Below are positions 26,279-36,500 of a DNA stretch of 64,000 bases, piece by piece (the first letter of the stretch is position 1; each line of letters begins with the position of its first letter). The DNA is taken from assembly GCF_900172275.1 (NCBI RefSeq), contig NZ_FWFT01000005.1:1-64000 (forward strand). The letters run 5' to 3'. Below the pieces are notes generated by a model that was not told the origin of the DNA, ran no database searches, and was given only the letters and a program-made list of their open reading frames with translations. A program made the position numbers and the translations under genes. The stretch is from Pseudooctadecabacter jejudonensis. GTDB lineage: Bacteria > Pseudomonadota > Alphaproteobacteria > Rhodobacterales > Rhodobacteraceae.

Positions 26279-26728
26279 TCAGGTCGTCACATCTGGCGTG
26301 TCCAGATCCGCGGCCAACCGAAACCCGATGCGGTTGGGTTCGGCCGCGGCCACCTGCTTGGGCAAAGCGCGCAACATCACCGACAACTGGCTGACATGCT
26401 GCACCAATTGTGTTTTCGCGCCTGTGGGGTCGGTGCCGTAAAAGGTGATGATATCAGGGTCGAAATACCCCATGCCTTCAATCCGGATCACGCCCGTGTC
26501 GCCACCGGCAAAGCCCATCGCGACCTCATGTTCATTGTCCAACTGCTTTTCAAAGTTCTGAATATAAAGAATCAACCGCTCATACGCCCACCGCGATGGG
26601 CTTTTGGGGCCGTCCGGTTTTTTCAAAACGCTGGCGTCCGGTTTGGATGCGTCGGGATCGGTGTGAACCTCATGCAGGACCGCGCCTTCGAGGGCTTCGG
26701 CTGAGGTTTGGATGTCATCGTTCATCAT
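26279..26728 (-). CDS. DUF6173 family protein
   Basis: A 149-residue soluble protein. The conserved core reads RWAYERLILYIQNFE, EVAMGFAGGDTGVIRIEGMG and FDPDIITFYGTD, which I recall as DUF6173 in Rhodobacterales. No function is known. It starts 9 bases after the Lrp gene stop with AGGACAAG before the ATG, so it is co-transcribed with that regulator. A second ATG follows directly. Confidence 0.75.
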   Translation of the reverse strand: MMNDDIQTSAEALEGAVLHEVHTDPDASKPDASVLKKPDGPKSPSRWAYERLILYIQNFEKQLDNEHEVAMGFAGGDTGVIRIEGMGYFDPDIITFYGTDPTGAKTQLVQHVSQLSVMLRALPKQVAAAEPNRIGFRLAADLDTPDVTT

Positions 26729-26737
26729 CTTGTCCTG

Positions 26738-27199
26738 TCAAAGCGGCAGCGCCGTGGTGTCTTTGATATCCTCCATAACGAAACTGGCGGAAATGTCCGA
26801 GACCGAAATCCGTGAGGTGAGGCGTTTGTAAAACCGGTCATAGGCGGCCATGTCCGCCAGTTGGACCTTGAGAACGTAATCCAGATCACCGGTCATGCGG
26901 TAGGCGGCGGTGATTTCGGGCAGAGCCTCAACGGCGATGGCGAACTCCTTGCGCCATGTGTCGGAATGATGGTCCGTACGGATCATCACCAACACTGACA
27001 ACGGGCACCCGATCTGCGCCGCGTCCAGCAGGGCCACCCGTTTGCGGATGATACCCGCGCCCTCCATGGTTTTGATCCGCCGCCAACAGGCATTGCGCGA
27101 CAGGGCCACCGCATCTGAAATCGCATCGACCGACAGGCTGGCATCTTTTTGCAAAAGAGACAGAATTTGATGGTCTAATGTGTCGATTTGTGTCGCCAT
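26738..27199 (-). CDS. Lrp/AsnC family transcriptional regulator
   Basis: A 153-residue Lrp-type regulator. The N-terminal HTH runs LDHQILSLLQKDASLS and RNACWRRIKTMEGAGII; the C-terminal RAM domain has TGDLDYVLKVQLADMAAYDRF and the SFVMEDIKDTTALPL end. It probably forms octamers that sense an amino acid. The gene is divergent from the DUF6356 gene at 27301, and the roughly 100 bases between are the likely control region. Confidence 0.93.
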   Translation of the reverse strand: MATQIDTLDHQILSLLQKDASLSVDAISDAVALSRNACWRRIKTMEGAGIIRKRVALLDAAQIGCPLSVLVMIRTDHHSDTWRKEFAIAVEALPEITAAYRMTGDLDYVLKVQLADMAAYDRFYKRLTSRISVSDISASFVMEDIKDTTALPL

Positions 27200-27300
27200 A
27201 TCGGGATTTTATCCCATAAAATACGTATTTGGCCAGTCCCTTTGGGATGTATTGGTTCCTGGCTTGGGCGACAGTGGTGAAAACAACGTCAGAGGATCCC

Positions 27301-27537
27301 ATGACAGATATCACACCGCCCAACCGCACCTCCCTTCTTGATCGCTGGTTCCTGGCCCATCCGGCCTCTGTCGATGAAACCTATTTGCAGCACATGCGCT
27401 TTGCTGCGGGCTTTGCGTTCTGGCTGGCCGTCGCCGCCGCCGCGGCCGTAATCCATGCGCTGATCCCGCGTCTCTGCGAAACCACCGCCAGTCAAATCCT
27501 GCGCAAGCTGACCGCACGGATGGAGGCCCGTCACTGA
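27301..27537 (+). CDS. DUF6356 family small membrane protein
   Basis: A 78-residue protein with the pattern FLAHPASVDETYLQHMRFA followed by one long hydrophobic helix (about 36-55) and the tail PRLCETTASQILRKL. I recognise this as DUF6356, of unknown function. AGAGGATCCC precedes the ATG. Its stop overlaps the amidotransferase start (TGATG). Confidence 0.78.
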   Translation: MTDITPPNRTSLLDRWFLAHPASVDETYLQHMRFAAGFAFWLAVAAAAAVIHALIPRLCETTASQILRKLTARMEARH

Positions 27538-28277
27538 TGTGCCGGATCGCCGCCTACGCGGGGCCTGCCATTCCACTTGAGAATATCATCATTTGCCCGC
27601 GCCATTCCCTGCTGGAACAATCCCAACATGCGACCGAGGCGAAATTGGCCGTGAACGGCGACGGATTCGGCATTGCGTGGTACGGCGAAGGGGGAGACCC
27701 CGGCCTCTACCGCGATGTCCTGCCCGCATGGGCCGATGAGAACCTAACAAGCCTGTGCCGCATGGTTCGGTCTCGGCTGTTTTTGTCCCACGTGCGCGCC
27801 AGCACTGTGGGCGGCACCAGCAGGCAGAATTGCCATCCTTTCAAACACGGGCGCTGGACTTTTATGCACAACGGCCAAGTGCCCCATTTTCCCCAGATCA
27901 GGCGGGCCCTTGAACAGGCGCTGCCCGATGAGCTTTACGCCGCGCGGCAGGGCACCACGGACAGTGAAATGGTATTCCTGACCCTTCTGGCCCATGGCCT
28001 TGATACAGATCCAGAGGCCGCCATGACCCGCACCTTGGCAGCTTTGGGCGCAGGTCCGGCGCCCGTCAAGCTGACCTGCGTTTTCAGCAACGGGCACGAT
28101 GTCTTTGCCTTCCGCCATGCCTCACACGGGAAGGCACCGACGCTTTATGTTTCGGGCCCGTTGGACAACGGCGGGCGCGCCTTTGCGTCTGAACCTTTGG
28201 ATGGCGGCGCATGGGACGTGGTGCCCGAAAATCAGATTGTCACCTTGGGAAAACCGGCGGTTTCTCAGGCGGCCTGA
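27537..28277 (+). CDS. Class II glutamine amidotransferase (YafJ-like)
   Basis: A 246-residue Ntn-hydrolase domain protein. Cys2 (MCRIAAYAG), exposed after Met removal, is the nucleophile; LSHVRASTVGG and HPFKHGRWTFMHNGQV supply the substrate-binding and oxyanion residues. No synthase domain is attached, as in YafJ and related EgtC-like proteins. It is coupled to the DUF6356 gene and converges with the MBL hydrolase, whose stop lies inside its last codons. Confidence 0.88.
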   Translation: MCRIAAYAGPAIPLENIIICPRHSLLEQSQHATEAKLAVNGDGFGIAWYGEGGDPGLYRDVLPAWADENLTSLCRMVRSRLFLSHVRASTVGGTSRQNCHPFKHGRWTFMHNGQVPHFPQIRRALEQALPDELYAARQGTTDSEMVFLTLLAHGLDTDPEAAMTRTLAALGAGPAPVKLTCVFSNGHDVFAFRHASHGKAPTLYVSGPLDNGGRAFASEPLDGGAWDVVPENQIVTLGKPAVSQAA

Positions 28278-29293
28278 AACAGATAGGCGCCGTCTTCGCC
28301 CCGTTTTCGCGTCGCCTGTCCGGTCTGGTGAAGGTGGTTCAGATGGGCCAACGCCTCAACCAAGGCAAGGCCATAAGTCCCTTCATCGATGGTGCGTTTG
28401 AACAGCGGTGCAAAACAGTCGCCCGCGCGTTTCGGCGTCGCGATGAACTCCAGCAATCGTTTCAGCGCGCCATGATGATTGTCGATCAGCTGGCGCATCC
28501 GCGTGGGCAGTCCCGTAAAGGGCAGTTTGTGCCCCCCCAACACCAAGTGATCCTCCCGCGCGAAAGGGGCCAGCCTTTCACAGGCCTCAAGCCATTCTGC
28601 CAATGGGTCGGCGTCGGGTTCTGTGGGGTAAACCCCGATGTTGGGGCTGATGGATGGCAACAGCTGATCGCCCCCGATCACCAGATTGTCGTCGCGGCTC
28701 CAGAACGTCGCATGTTCAGGCGCGTGGCCGTTGCCCATGTGAATGTCCCACGTGCGCCCCCCCATGGTGATCACGCCGCCCTCTTGCAAGCGGGTGAAGC
28801 CCAGCGGCATGGGGTGCACGCAATCAGCAAAGTTGAAGGGCCGTTCGGTTTGGCGTTTTGCCAGCATGTCCGCCGACATGCCCGCACGGCGGTAAAAATC
28901 GATGGACCGCGCGGGGTAAGCGGGCTGTTCGTCCAGCGTCAGCATCCGCGCCATCAACCAAGCTGTACGGGGCATCGCAAGATCCGCGCCCGCCTCTTGA
29001 AACCAACCGGCCAAACCGATGTGATCAGGGTGGTGATGGGTGCCGATGATGCGGGTGACAGGCTTGGCGGCCAGCGGTCCGTCCAGTAGTTTGCCCCAAA
29101 TCGCCCGCGTTTTGCGCGTGTCAAAGCCTGTGTCGATCACCGTCCAGCCATCGCCGTCGTCCAACGCGTAGACATTCACATGATCCAACGCCATGGGCAG
29201 CGGCAGCCGCATCCAAAGAACACCATCGGCAACCTGAACTGCCTCGCCTTCGGCGGGGATGTCGGGAAACGGATATCGGATGCGGGCGCTCAT
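28265..29293 (-). CDS. MBL-fold metallohydrolase
   Basis: A 342-residue metallo-beta-lactamase fold hydrolase. The zinc motif THHHPDHIG is at 85-93, with a further His in MGNGHAPEH and Asp in VIGGDQLLPS. A C-terminal helical extension follows, as in the LACTB2/RNase Z-like hydrolases that often accompany acyl-CoA metabolism. It begins 24 bases after the acyl-CoA dehydrogenase gene and is co-transcribed. I chose the ATG at 29293 over a GTG at 29302. Confidence 0.88.
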   Translation of the reverse strand: MSARIRYPFPDIPAEGEAVQVADGVLWMRLPLPMALDHVNVYALDDGDGWTVIDTGFDTRKTRAIWGKLLDGPLAAKPVTRIIGTHHHPDHIGLAGWFQEAGADLAMPRTAWLMARMLTLDEQPAYPARSIDFYRRAGMSADMLAKRQTERPFNFADCVHPMPLGFTRLQEGGVITMGGRTWDIHMGNGHAPEHATFWSRDDNLVIGGDQLLPSISPNIGVYPTEPDADPLAEWLEACERLAPFAREDHLVLGGHKLPFTGLPTRMRQLIDNHHGALKRLLEFIATPKRAGDCFAPLFKRTIDEGTYGLALVEALAHLNHLHQTGQATRKRGEDGAYLFQAA

Positions 29294-29317
29294 ACGGCCC
29301 ACCTAGCCCAGATCGGC

Positions 29318-31018
29318 CTAGGCCACCAGATCGTCAATGGTCAGCGCCATCAGATCCTCGGCCCCTTCGCGGACATGGGCCAGAAGGCCCACATGCTCCG
29401 GCAGGATCCGTTTGATATAGAAGGTCGCCAACCGTTTGCGTGTGGCATCGCCCTCAAGCGCTGCGATCAGATGGTAATATCCGCCCAACACCCGCGCAAA
29501 CGCCCTCAGATAGGGAACAGCCCCCGCAAACCGGTCGGTCATCTCTTGGTCGACAAGCCATTCCGTCGCCTCACGCAGGGTCTCACAGGCCTGCCAGACA
29601 GGTTCGGCCAGATCTGGGGCGCTGGCCTTGTGGGCCTCGGCATAGGCTTCAACCTCATCCAGCAGGGCGAAGGCCGCGTCGCCGCCGTCCATCATCTTGC
29701 GCGCCACAAGGTCCATGGCCTGAATGCCGTTGGTGCCCTCATAGATGGTGGTTACGCGCACATCGCGTGAATATTGGGCCGCACCGGTTTCTTCGATGAA
29801 CCCCATCCCACCGTGGGCCTGAATGCCCGTGGCGGAGACCTCAACGCCGACATCCGTGCCAAAGGCCTTGCTGATCGGGGTCAAGAGGGCGGCGCGGGCC
29901 TCCCATGCGGGATCTTTCGTGGCGTTCGCCATGTCAATGGCCACGGCGTTGGCCATGGCGATGGCGCGAGCGGCATACGTGTCGGCCTTCATCGACGCCA
30001 GCATCCGGCGCACATCGGCGTGTTCCACGATCGCCCCCGTGCCGGGTGCTTTGCCCTGCTTGCGGTCCATCGCATAGGCCAGCGCGTGCTGATAGGCGGC
30101 CTCGGCCACGCCGATGCCTTGCGTCGCCACACCAAGCCGCGCGTTGTTCATCATGGTGAACATCGCAGCCATCCCACCATGTTCCGGCCCTACAAGCCAA
30201 CCGCGCGCACCATCATATTCCATCACCGCAGTGGGCGACCCGTGCAGGCCCATCTTATGTTCCAGGCTGACCACGCGCAGCGAATTGCGTTCGCCCAAAC
30301 TTCCGTCTTCATTCGGGATAATCTTGGGCACCATGAACAGGCTGATCCCCTTGGTCCCCGGCACACCATCAGGCAAGCGCGCCAGCACCAGATGACAGAC
30401 ATTTTCCGTGAAATCATTATCGGCCCAAGAGATGTAGATTTTCTGCCCGCTGATCGCATAAGACCCGTCGCCGTTCGGCTCCGCCTTGGATCGCAGGGCA
30501 CCCACGTCCGATCCGGCCTGTGGTTCGGTCAGGTTCATCGTGCCGGTCCATTCGCCCGAAATCAGCTTGGGCAGGTAGGTCTCTTTGATGGTATCTGACG
30601 CATGATGTTCCAGCGCCTCAATCTGGCCCTGACACATCAACGGGTTCAGCTGCAGCGACAGACACGCCCCCGCCATCATGTCATTCACCGCTGTAGCAAG
30701 CGTCAGGGGCAGGCCCATGCCGCCATATTCGGGATCCGCGGAAATGCCGATCCAGCCGCCTTCTGCAATCGCCTTGAACCCGTCGCCAAATCCGGGCGCG
30801 GTGCGCACAACACCGTTTTCCAACCGCGCCGGTTCCAGATCACCGGGGCGCTGCAGCGGGGCGATGATGTCGTCGCACAGCTTGGCGGCCTCGGTGAGGA
30901 TGGCGTCGCACATATCGGGCGTGGCCTCAGCAAAGCGGTTGGTGCCCGCGACCTGATCAAAGCCAACAACGTGATCCATCAAAAACCGAAATTCGTCGGC
31001 GGGTGAACGATAGGGCAT
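29318..31018 (-). CDS. Acyl-CoA dehydrogenase with C-terminal extension (FadE/DmdC-like)
   Basis: A 566-residue flavoenzyme. N-terminal and middle domains contain LTEPQAGSDVGALRSKA and IYISWADNDF; the catalytic base is the Glu in TIYEGTNGIQA. The extra C-terminal helical domain places it in the branch that includes long-chain FadE homologues and the methylmercaptopropionyl-CoA dehydrogenase DmdC of marine roseobacters. Which substrate it uses cannot be read here. Electrons should go to ETF and then to the ETF-QO at 18876. GGGAGG precedes the ATG. Confidence 0.9.
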   Translation of the reverse strand: MPYRSPADEFRFLMDHVVGFDQVAGTNRFAEATPDMCDAILTEAAKLCDDIIAPLQRPGDLEPARLENGVVRTAPGFGDGFKAIAEGGWIGISADPEYGGMGLPLTLATAVNDMMAGACLSLQLNPLMCQGQIEALEHHASDTIKETYLPKLISGEWTGTMNLTEPQAGSDVGALRSKAEPNGDGSYAISGQKIYISWADNDFTENVCHLVLARLPDGVPGTKGISLFMVPKIIPNEDGSLGERNSLRVVSLEHKMGLHGSPTAVMEYDGARGWLVGPEHGGMAAMFTMMNNARLGVATQGIGVAEAAYQHALAYAMDRKQGKAPGTGAIVEHADVRRMLASMKADTYAARAIAMANAVAIDMANATKDPAWEARAALLTPISKAFGTDVGVEVSATGIQAHGGMGFIEETGAAQYSRDVRVTTIYEGTNGIQAMDLVARKMMDGGDAAFALLDEVEAYAEAHKASAPDLAEPVWQACETLREATEWLVDQEMTDRFAGAVPYLRAFARVLGGYYHLIAALEGDATRKRLATFYIKRILPEHVGLLAHVREGAEDLMALTIDDLVA

Positions 31019-31141
31019 TTGGGCCTCCCTCTCTTTGGTCAGGGCTTGGGTTCTTGGCAACGGCGTGCGCGCCGCGTATGTGGTCGGGGTTTACGTATAG
31101 GTGAATGGCATGGCGCCTTCGATCAACCAAAACGCGACGTC

Positions 31142-32089
31142 ATGGACCAAGTGACCACACGCACTTTTGCGCCCGATGCTGCGGGCCTGACCGCTGCGGC
31201 AGATGTGCTGGCGGCAGGCGGGCTTGTCGCCTTTCCGACGGAAACGGTCTATGGTTTGGGTGTAGATGCGCGCAATTCAGACGCCGTCGCGCGGCTTTAT
31301 GCCGCAAAGGGCCGCCCCAGCTTTAACCCGCTGATTGTGCATGTGCCCACGCTTCAGGCGGCGGAACGGCACGTTTCGTTCGACGCAACCGCCCGCGCGT
31401 TGGCGCAGGCCTTTTGGCCCGGTGCGCTGACATTGGTGCTGCCACTGAAACCAGATGCGGGCATATCGCCCCTCGTGACCGCCGGGTTGGAGACATTGGC
31501 CGTCCGCGTGCCCGATCACGCCCTTGCCCGCGATCTGCTGCAGGCCTTTGATGGCCCTGTCGCCGCGCCTTCCGCCAACCCGTCTGGTCAGGTCAGCCCG
31601 ACGAAGGCGGTGCATGTGGCCGACCACATGACAGGCCTTATCAATGGCATTGTGAGGGGCGGCGATTGCACCGTGGGCGTCGAATCCACCATTGTCGCAA
31701 CGCAGCCTGTGCCGACAGTGTTGCGCGCCGGTGGCCTCCCGACGGAAAGCATTGAGGCCGTGATCCGCCAGCCCTTGGCCCGTGCAGGCGACAGCGCCGC
31801 CCCCACCTCGCCCGGTCAGTTGGCGTCGCATTATGCGCCCAAAGGGACCGTGCGTCTGAATGCCGAAACGGTTGAGGCGGGCGAAACCCTTTTGGGTTTC
31901 GGGCCAGTGGACGCTGCGATCAACTTGTCACGGTCCCGTGATCTGACCGAAGCCGCCGCCAACCTGTTTGATGCGCTCCACCAACTAAACGCAATGGGTG
32001 CTGAGAAAATCGCCGTCTCGCCCATCCCTGAAACGGGTCTGGGGGCTGCAATCAATGACCGGCTGCGCCGTGCAGCCGCGCCCCGCTAG
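31142..32089 (+). CDS. L-threonylcarbamoyladenylate synthase, Sua5 type
   Basis: A 315-residue enzyme that makes threonylcarbamoyl-AMP for the t6A37 tRNA modification. The YrdC domain fills residues 8-200 (FPTETVYGLG, KGRPSFNPLIVH, PSANPSGQVSPT, VGVESTIV). The linker SPGQLASHYAPKG and a C-terminal Sua5 domain distinguish it from the short TsaC form. It starts 123 bases after the divergent dehydrogenase. Its stop overlaps the end of the YqgE gene by 4 bases. Confidence 0.94.
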   Translation: MDQVTTRTFAPDAAGLTAAADVLAAGGLVAFPTETVYGLGVDARNSDAVARLYAAKGRPSFNPLIVHVPTLQAAERHVSFDATARALAQAFWPGALTLVLPLKPDAGISPLVTAGLETLAVRVPDHALARDLLQAFDGPVAAPSANPSGQVSPTKAVHVADHMTGLINGIVRGGDCTVGVESTIVATQPVPTVLRAGGLPTESIEAVIRQPLARAGDSAAPTSPGQLASHYAPKGTVRLNAETVEAGETLLGFGPVDAAINLSRSRDLTEAAANLFDALHQLNAMGAEKIAVSPIPETGLGAAINDRLRRAAAPR

Positions 32090-32652
32090 GCCGATCCGCC
32101 TGAGGACGACAACATCAACGGGTCAATTCCAAGGACTTTCAGCGCGGCCGTCCATTTGTGCTCCGCCGCGCGGCCAAACAGGATGTCGTCGGTCGCGTCA
32201 CTGACAAGCCAGCCGTTGCGCACCAACTCCCCCTCCAGTTGCGCGGGTCCCCATCCGGCATACCCCAGCCCCAGCATGGACCGTTCTGGCCCGGCACCCA
32301 TGGCGATGTCTTCCAGAATGTCCAAGGTCGCCGTCATGGCAATGCCGCCTGCGACCTCCATCGTGCCCGCGCCGGACGCATAATCCGCCGTATGCAGCAC
32401 AAATCCGCGCCCCGTTTCCACCGGTCCGCCGTAATGCACCCGCACATCTGTCCGCAATTCCCCGTCGTCGATGGACAATTGTTCCAACAGATCGGCGAAT
32501 TTGATGTCGGGCGTAGGCTTGTTGACGATCAGACCCATCGCGCCCTCAGCCGAATGCGCACACATATAGATCACCGCTTTGTCGAAACGGGGATCGCCCA
32601 TGTCAGGCATGGCGATCAACAGTTTGCCGGTCAAGTTGGTGGTGTCTGTCAT
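32086..32652 (-). CDS. YqgE/AlgH family protein
   Basis: A 188-residue protein with the family landmarks GKLLIAMPDMGDPRFDKAVIYMC, AMGLIVNKP, VHYGGPVETGRGFVLH and GYAGWGPAQLEGEL. YqgE is widespread, and its biochemical role is not settled. The start is the ATG giving MTDTTNL; the open frame extends 20 codons upstream without support. It converges with the Sua5 gene. Confidence 0.93.
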   Translation of the reverse strand: MTDTTNLTGKLLIAMPDMGDPRFDKAVIYMCAHSAEGAMGLIVNKPTPDIKFADLLEQLSIDDGELRTDVRVHYGGPVETGRGFVLHTADYASGAGTMEVAGGIAMTATLDILEDIAMGAGPERSMLGLGYAGWGPAQLEGELVRNGWLVSDATDDILFGRAAEHKWTAALKVLGIDPLMLSSSGGSA

Positions 32653-32768
32653 GCTTTGATAGTGGGCGCGCTGCAGGGCATGCGCAAGGGGCACGCTTGC
32701 CGGATATGACAACCGCCTAACCCAAACGTGACTTTCTATTGCGCGGCCCTTGGGCGAAGTACAGGTTC

Positions 32769-33581
32769 ATGATGACTCGCATTCTCTCCCCCGTGCTGGC
32801 CGCCCTTGCCTTGGCCGCCGCCACCGCCCCGTTGTCAGCCAATCCGGCTGAGGGTGTCGTTGATCTTGAAATCTTGCCAGGCTGGCGCACCGATCAGGGC
32901 ACGCATATGGCGGGACTGCAGTTTACCTTGGCGCCCGGGTGGAAAACCTATTGGCGCGTGCCGGGCGATGGGGGCATCCCCCCCCGTTTTGCCTGGAACG
33001 GGTCGGAGAATTTGTCAGGCGTGGCCCTCCATTGGCCCGTGCCTGAGGTCAGCCATATCAACAACATGCGCTCCATTGGCTATTCTGACATCGTGATTAT
33101 TCCTGTCGAACTGGCCCTTGATGATGCAGACGCCGCGGCCCGTATGGCGGGGCAAGTTCAGATCGGCGTGTGCGAAGAAATCTGCATTCCGGTGATGCTG
33201 CCCTTCGCTGCTGATTTGCCTGCAGGGGGGCGGCGCGACCCGAGCATTATTGCGTCCCTCGTGGACCGGCCACAAACAGAACGAGAGGCAGGCGTGCGAT
33301 CCGTTTCCTGTGCGATTGAGCCGATCGACGGTGGCCTGCAGGTCACCGCAGCAATCACCATGCCGCAGATTGACCGCACCGAAGAGGTCGTGATTGAGGC
33401 GGGCGACCAGCAGGTGTGGGTGTCTGAACCCTCCACATGGCGCACCGCAGGAACCCTTTATGCCAAGTCCGATATGATCCATGTCAACGGCCAAGGGTTT
33501 GCCCTTGACCGGTCCAACATGCGCATCACGGTGCTTGCCGACGGGCAATCTGTCGAAATTCAGGGCTGCTCCGACCGCTAG
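32769..33581 (+). CDS. Exported DsbD N-terminal domain protein
   Basis: A 270-residue protein with a signal peptide (MMTRILSPVL through TAPLSA, cleavage near residue 24) and a DsbD alpha-type domain. GWRTDQGTHMAGLQFTLAPGWKTYWRVPGDGGIPP is a typical start, split here by a two-Cys motif VCEEICIPV further on. The transmembrane and thioredoxin parts of full DsbD are absent. It may receive electrons from a CcdA-type partner encoded elsewhere. Its end overlaps that of the RND gene by 4 bases. Confidence 0.82.
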   Translation: MMTRILSPVLAALALAAATAPLSANPAEGVVDLEILPGWRTDQGTHMAGLQFTLAPGWKTYWRVPGDGGIPPRFAWNGSENLSGVALHWPVPEVSHINNMRSIGYSDIVIIPVELALDDADAAARMAGQVQIGVCEEICIPVMLPFAADLPAGGRRDPSIIASLVDRPQTEREAGVRSVSCAIEPIDGGLQVTAAITMPQIDRTEEVVIEAGDQQVWVSEPSTWRTAGTLYAKSDMIHVNGQGFALDRSNMRITVLADGQSVEIQGCSDR

Positions 33582-36500
33582 GTTGCGGTGGATCTGCGCC
33601 TTGATAGGCCGACGATCAGCGCGGTGATGATATAGACCAACAGCAGCCAGACTATCACAGCCAAGACAAAGACGCCCAACGCCGCCCCAACACCCGCAAA
33701 AAGCATGGGCAGTACGCCTGCCAGAGGTGCCCATGGCGCACCGGTCAACATCACCGGTGCTGCAATGGCTGCGAACAACCCAATAGCGCCCAAAGCCGCC
33801 AATCGTGCAGGGATCGAAATGGCCCGCGTGCCGCTGGACAATCCGCGTTTTGCCGATTGCACCTGCGTGCCCACGTCCCCCTGCATGGCCATCAACGACG
33901 GCACGATGAACAGCACCAGAACCATCCCAAAGCCCAAGCCGTAGACCAATGTGATCACCGTGGGTTTCAGAAACTCTGCTTGAGATGAGCCTTCGTACAA
34001 AAGGGGCGCAAGGCCCAAGACCGTCGTCAACGTGGTCAACAAGACCGGCCGCAATCGGTCGCTGACCCCGTCGATGATCGCGGGCACCAGCCCGCGGGTC
34101 TCGGCGTATTCGTCGATGGTCTTCACCAGAACAATACTGTCATTGATGATGATACCGGTCATGCCCAACAGTCCCACGACAGTGAAAATCGACAGCGGAA
34201 CCTCCCACTGGGCGTGGCCATAGATTGTCCCGATCAGGCCGAACGGAATGATCGCCATAACCACAATCGGCCGCGTCCAGCTTTGGAAAATCCACGCCAG
34301 CACAAGGAAAATGCCCGTCAGGCAGAAAATCAAACCAATGCGCGCGTCGTTCAGGAATTCGTCTTCCTGTTCGCTCAACCCCGACAAAGAGGTCGACACG
34401 CTATAGGCAGCCTCAACCCGTGGCAGGATGTCCGATGTGATCAGATCCTGAATTTCAGACGCCCGATCCGCATCATCATCCGTCAGATCCCCGGTGACCG
34501 AGATCAGCTGCACGCCGTTTTCCCGGGTCACCGTGCTGAATCCCGTGCGCGACTGCACGGTCACAATATCGGCCAACGGCACATAAATCCCACCATCTGC
34601 GCGCATCTGGGTGCGATCCAGAAAATCCGCCGTCAGCTCACCACTTGGCAGCTCCACCCGGATGGTCGCAGAGCGAGGCCCGTCAGGGTACGTCGCGGCC
34701 TCAATCCCGCCCAGACGGTCGCGCAACACGCGTCCCAGCCCGTCGATGCTGAACCCAAGGGCCTGACCCTGCGGCGTGAGTTCAAGGATCAGCTCTTCCT
34801 TGTCGTAGGCCAGCGAATCCTCCAGCGCGGAAATCTCACCGAACTGGCCAAGCTCCGTTTTAAGGGCCTCAGCAGCGGCCTTCAGCACTTCAGAATTGGC
34901 CCCAAACAGCTGGATGTCGATGTCATCCCCTCCAGGGCCAGACGCCCAAGACCGGAAGCTGACAGTTTCCACCATCGGGTGCCGGATGACGCGGTCTTGC
35001 AGTTCAGCCACGAAGGCAAAGGACGAATAGGGGCGGCTGTCTGCGTCGATCAGCTCAATCGCGATTGCGCCCAGCTGGTCGGCGTCCTTGGTTTCTGCCC
35101 CCGCGATGCCACGGCCCGAATTGCCGCCGATCTCCGCGATGACGTAGTTCAGCGGGTTCACCCCATGCCGTTCTTCATATTCGGCCCCCAAAGCCTCGGT
35201 CACGTCTTGCAGCGATTGCATCATCTCAAGCGTGTCTTGCCGCGTGGCACCAGGCAGCATGGCGAAATTGCCGGTCACGCTGCCTTGTTCGGGCGCGTTG
35301 AAGAACCGCCATTGGACGTCGCCCCGGATCAATCCGCTGACCTGTACCGCCAGCAGCACGACCGCCAGCGCCATCACCGGATAGCGCGCCCAGATGATGC
35401 CTGCCATGAACGGACGGAACAGCCGGTCTTTGACCCAGTCAAAGCCGCGGTTCACGATGCGGCTGGGCACATCGTACCATTTTTCGCCGCCCTCTGCCGC
35501 CTTCAGGGATTTGTACATGTGATGGGGCAGGATCAGGAAACATTCGATCAATGACGCGATCAGAACGACGATCACGGTAAACGGGATGTCCGCGATCAAA
35601 TCCCCAAACCGTCCCCCAACCAGAACCAACGCAAAGAACGCTATGATCGTTGTCAACGTGGCGGAAAACACAGGGCTGAACATCTTTTGTGCCGCGTTTT
35701 CGGCGGCCTGCGCGGGGCTTTCGCCCAGTTTGCGGTGGCGGTAATCGGCGTGCTCCCCTACCACAATTGCGTCGTCCACGACGATGCCAAGGGTGATGAT
35801 CAGCGCAAAAAGAGAGATCATGTTGATCGTCAGCCCTGCCGCCCACATCAGCGCAATCGCACCGGCCAAGGCCACAGGTATCCCCGCCGCGACCCAAAAA
35901 GCCGTGCGCGCATTGAGGAACAAAAACAACAGCGCCACGACCATCGCCAACCCCAACGCCGCGTTTTCATAAAGAATGTTCAGACGGCCCGTGATCAGCT
36001 CCGCCCGTGCGCGGATCAGCTCAATACTCGTGCCTTGGGGCAAGGTGGCGGCGTAGCTGTCGGCCACCTGTTGCACGGTGTTTTGCACATCAATAGCATC
36101 GCCCGTTGCGGCACGGTCCACGCGAATGGTGATGGCCGGATCGTCGCCCACGAAATAGGCCCGTTCGCGGTCCACCCCTTCGACAAAGACCTGCGCCACA
36201 TCGCCAATGGTCAGGCTGGCGCCGCTTGCGTCTGTGCGCAGCACAATGGCTTCAATCTCATCGGCGGTGCGTTTTTCGACGCCGGTGCGCACCCGCGCTG
36301 ATCCGGACACATCGCCTGCCGGATCTGCGTTCACCTCTTGCGCGATGGCTGCAGCGATGTCCGACATGGACACGTCGTAGCGGATCAGCGCCAGAGACGG
36401 CACTTCGATAATGGTCGATGGGGCCGCGACGCCACGGATCGTTGTGCGTGTCACGCCTTGGGCAAACAGCCGCACGGTAAATTCATCAGCAAAGCGGCCA

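Noticed and set aside
34214-35554. A 446-codon open frame antisense to the RND pump
   Set aside because: No similarity to any family, no start signal, and the pump frame is unambiguous over the same bases.
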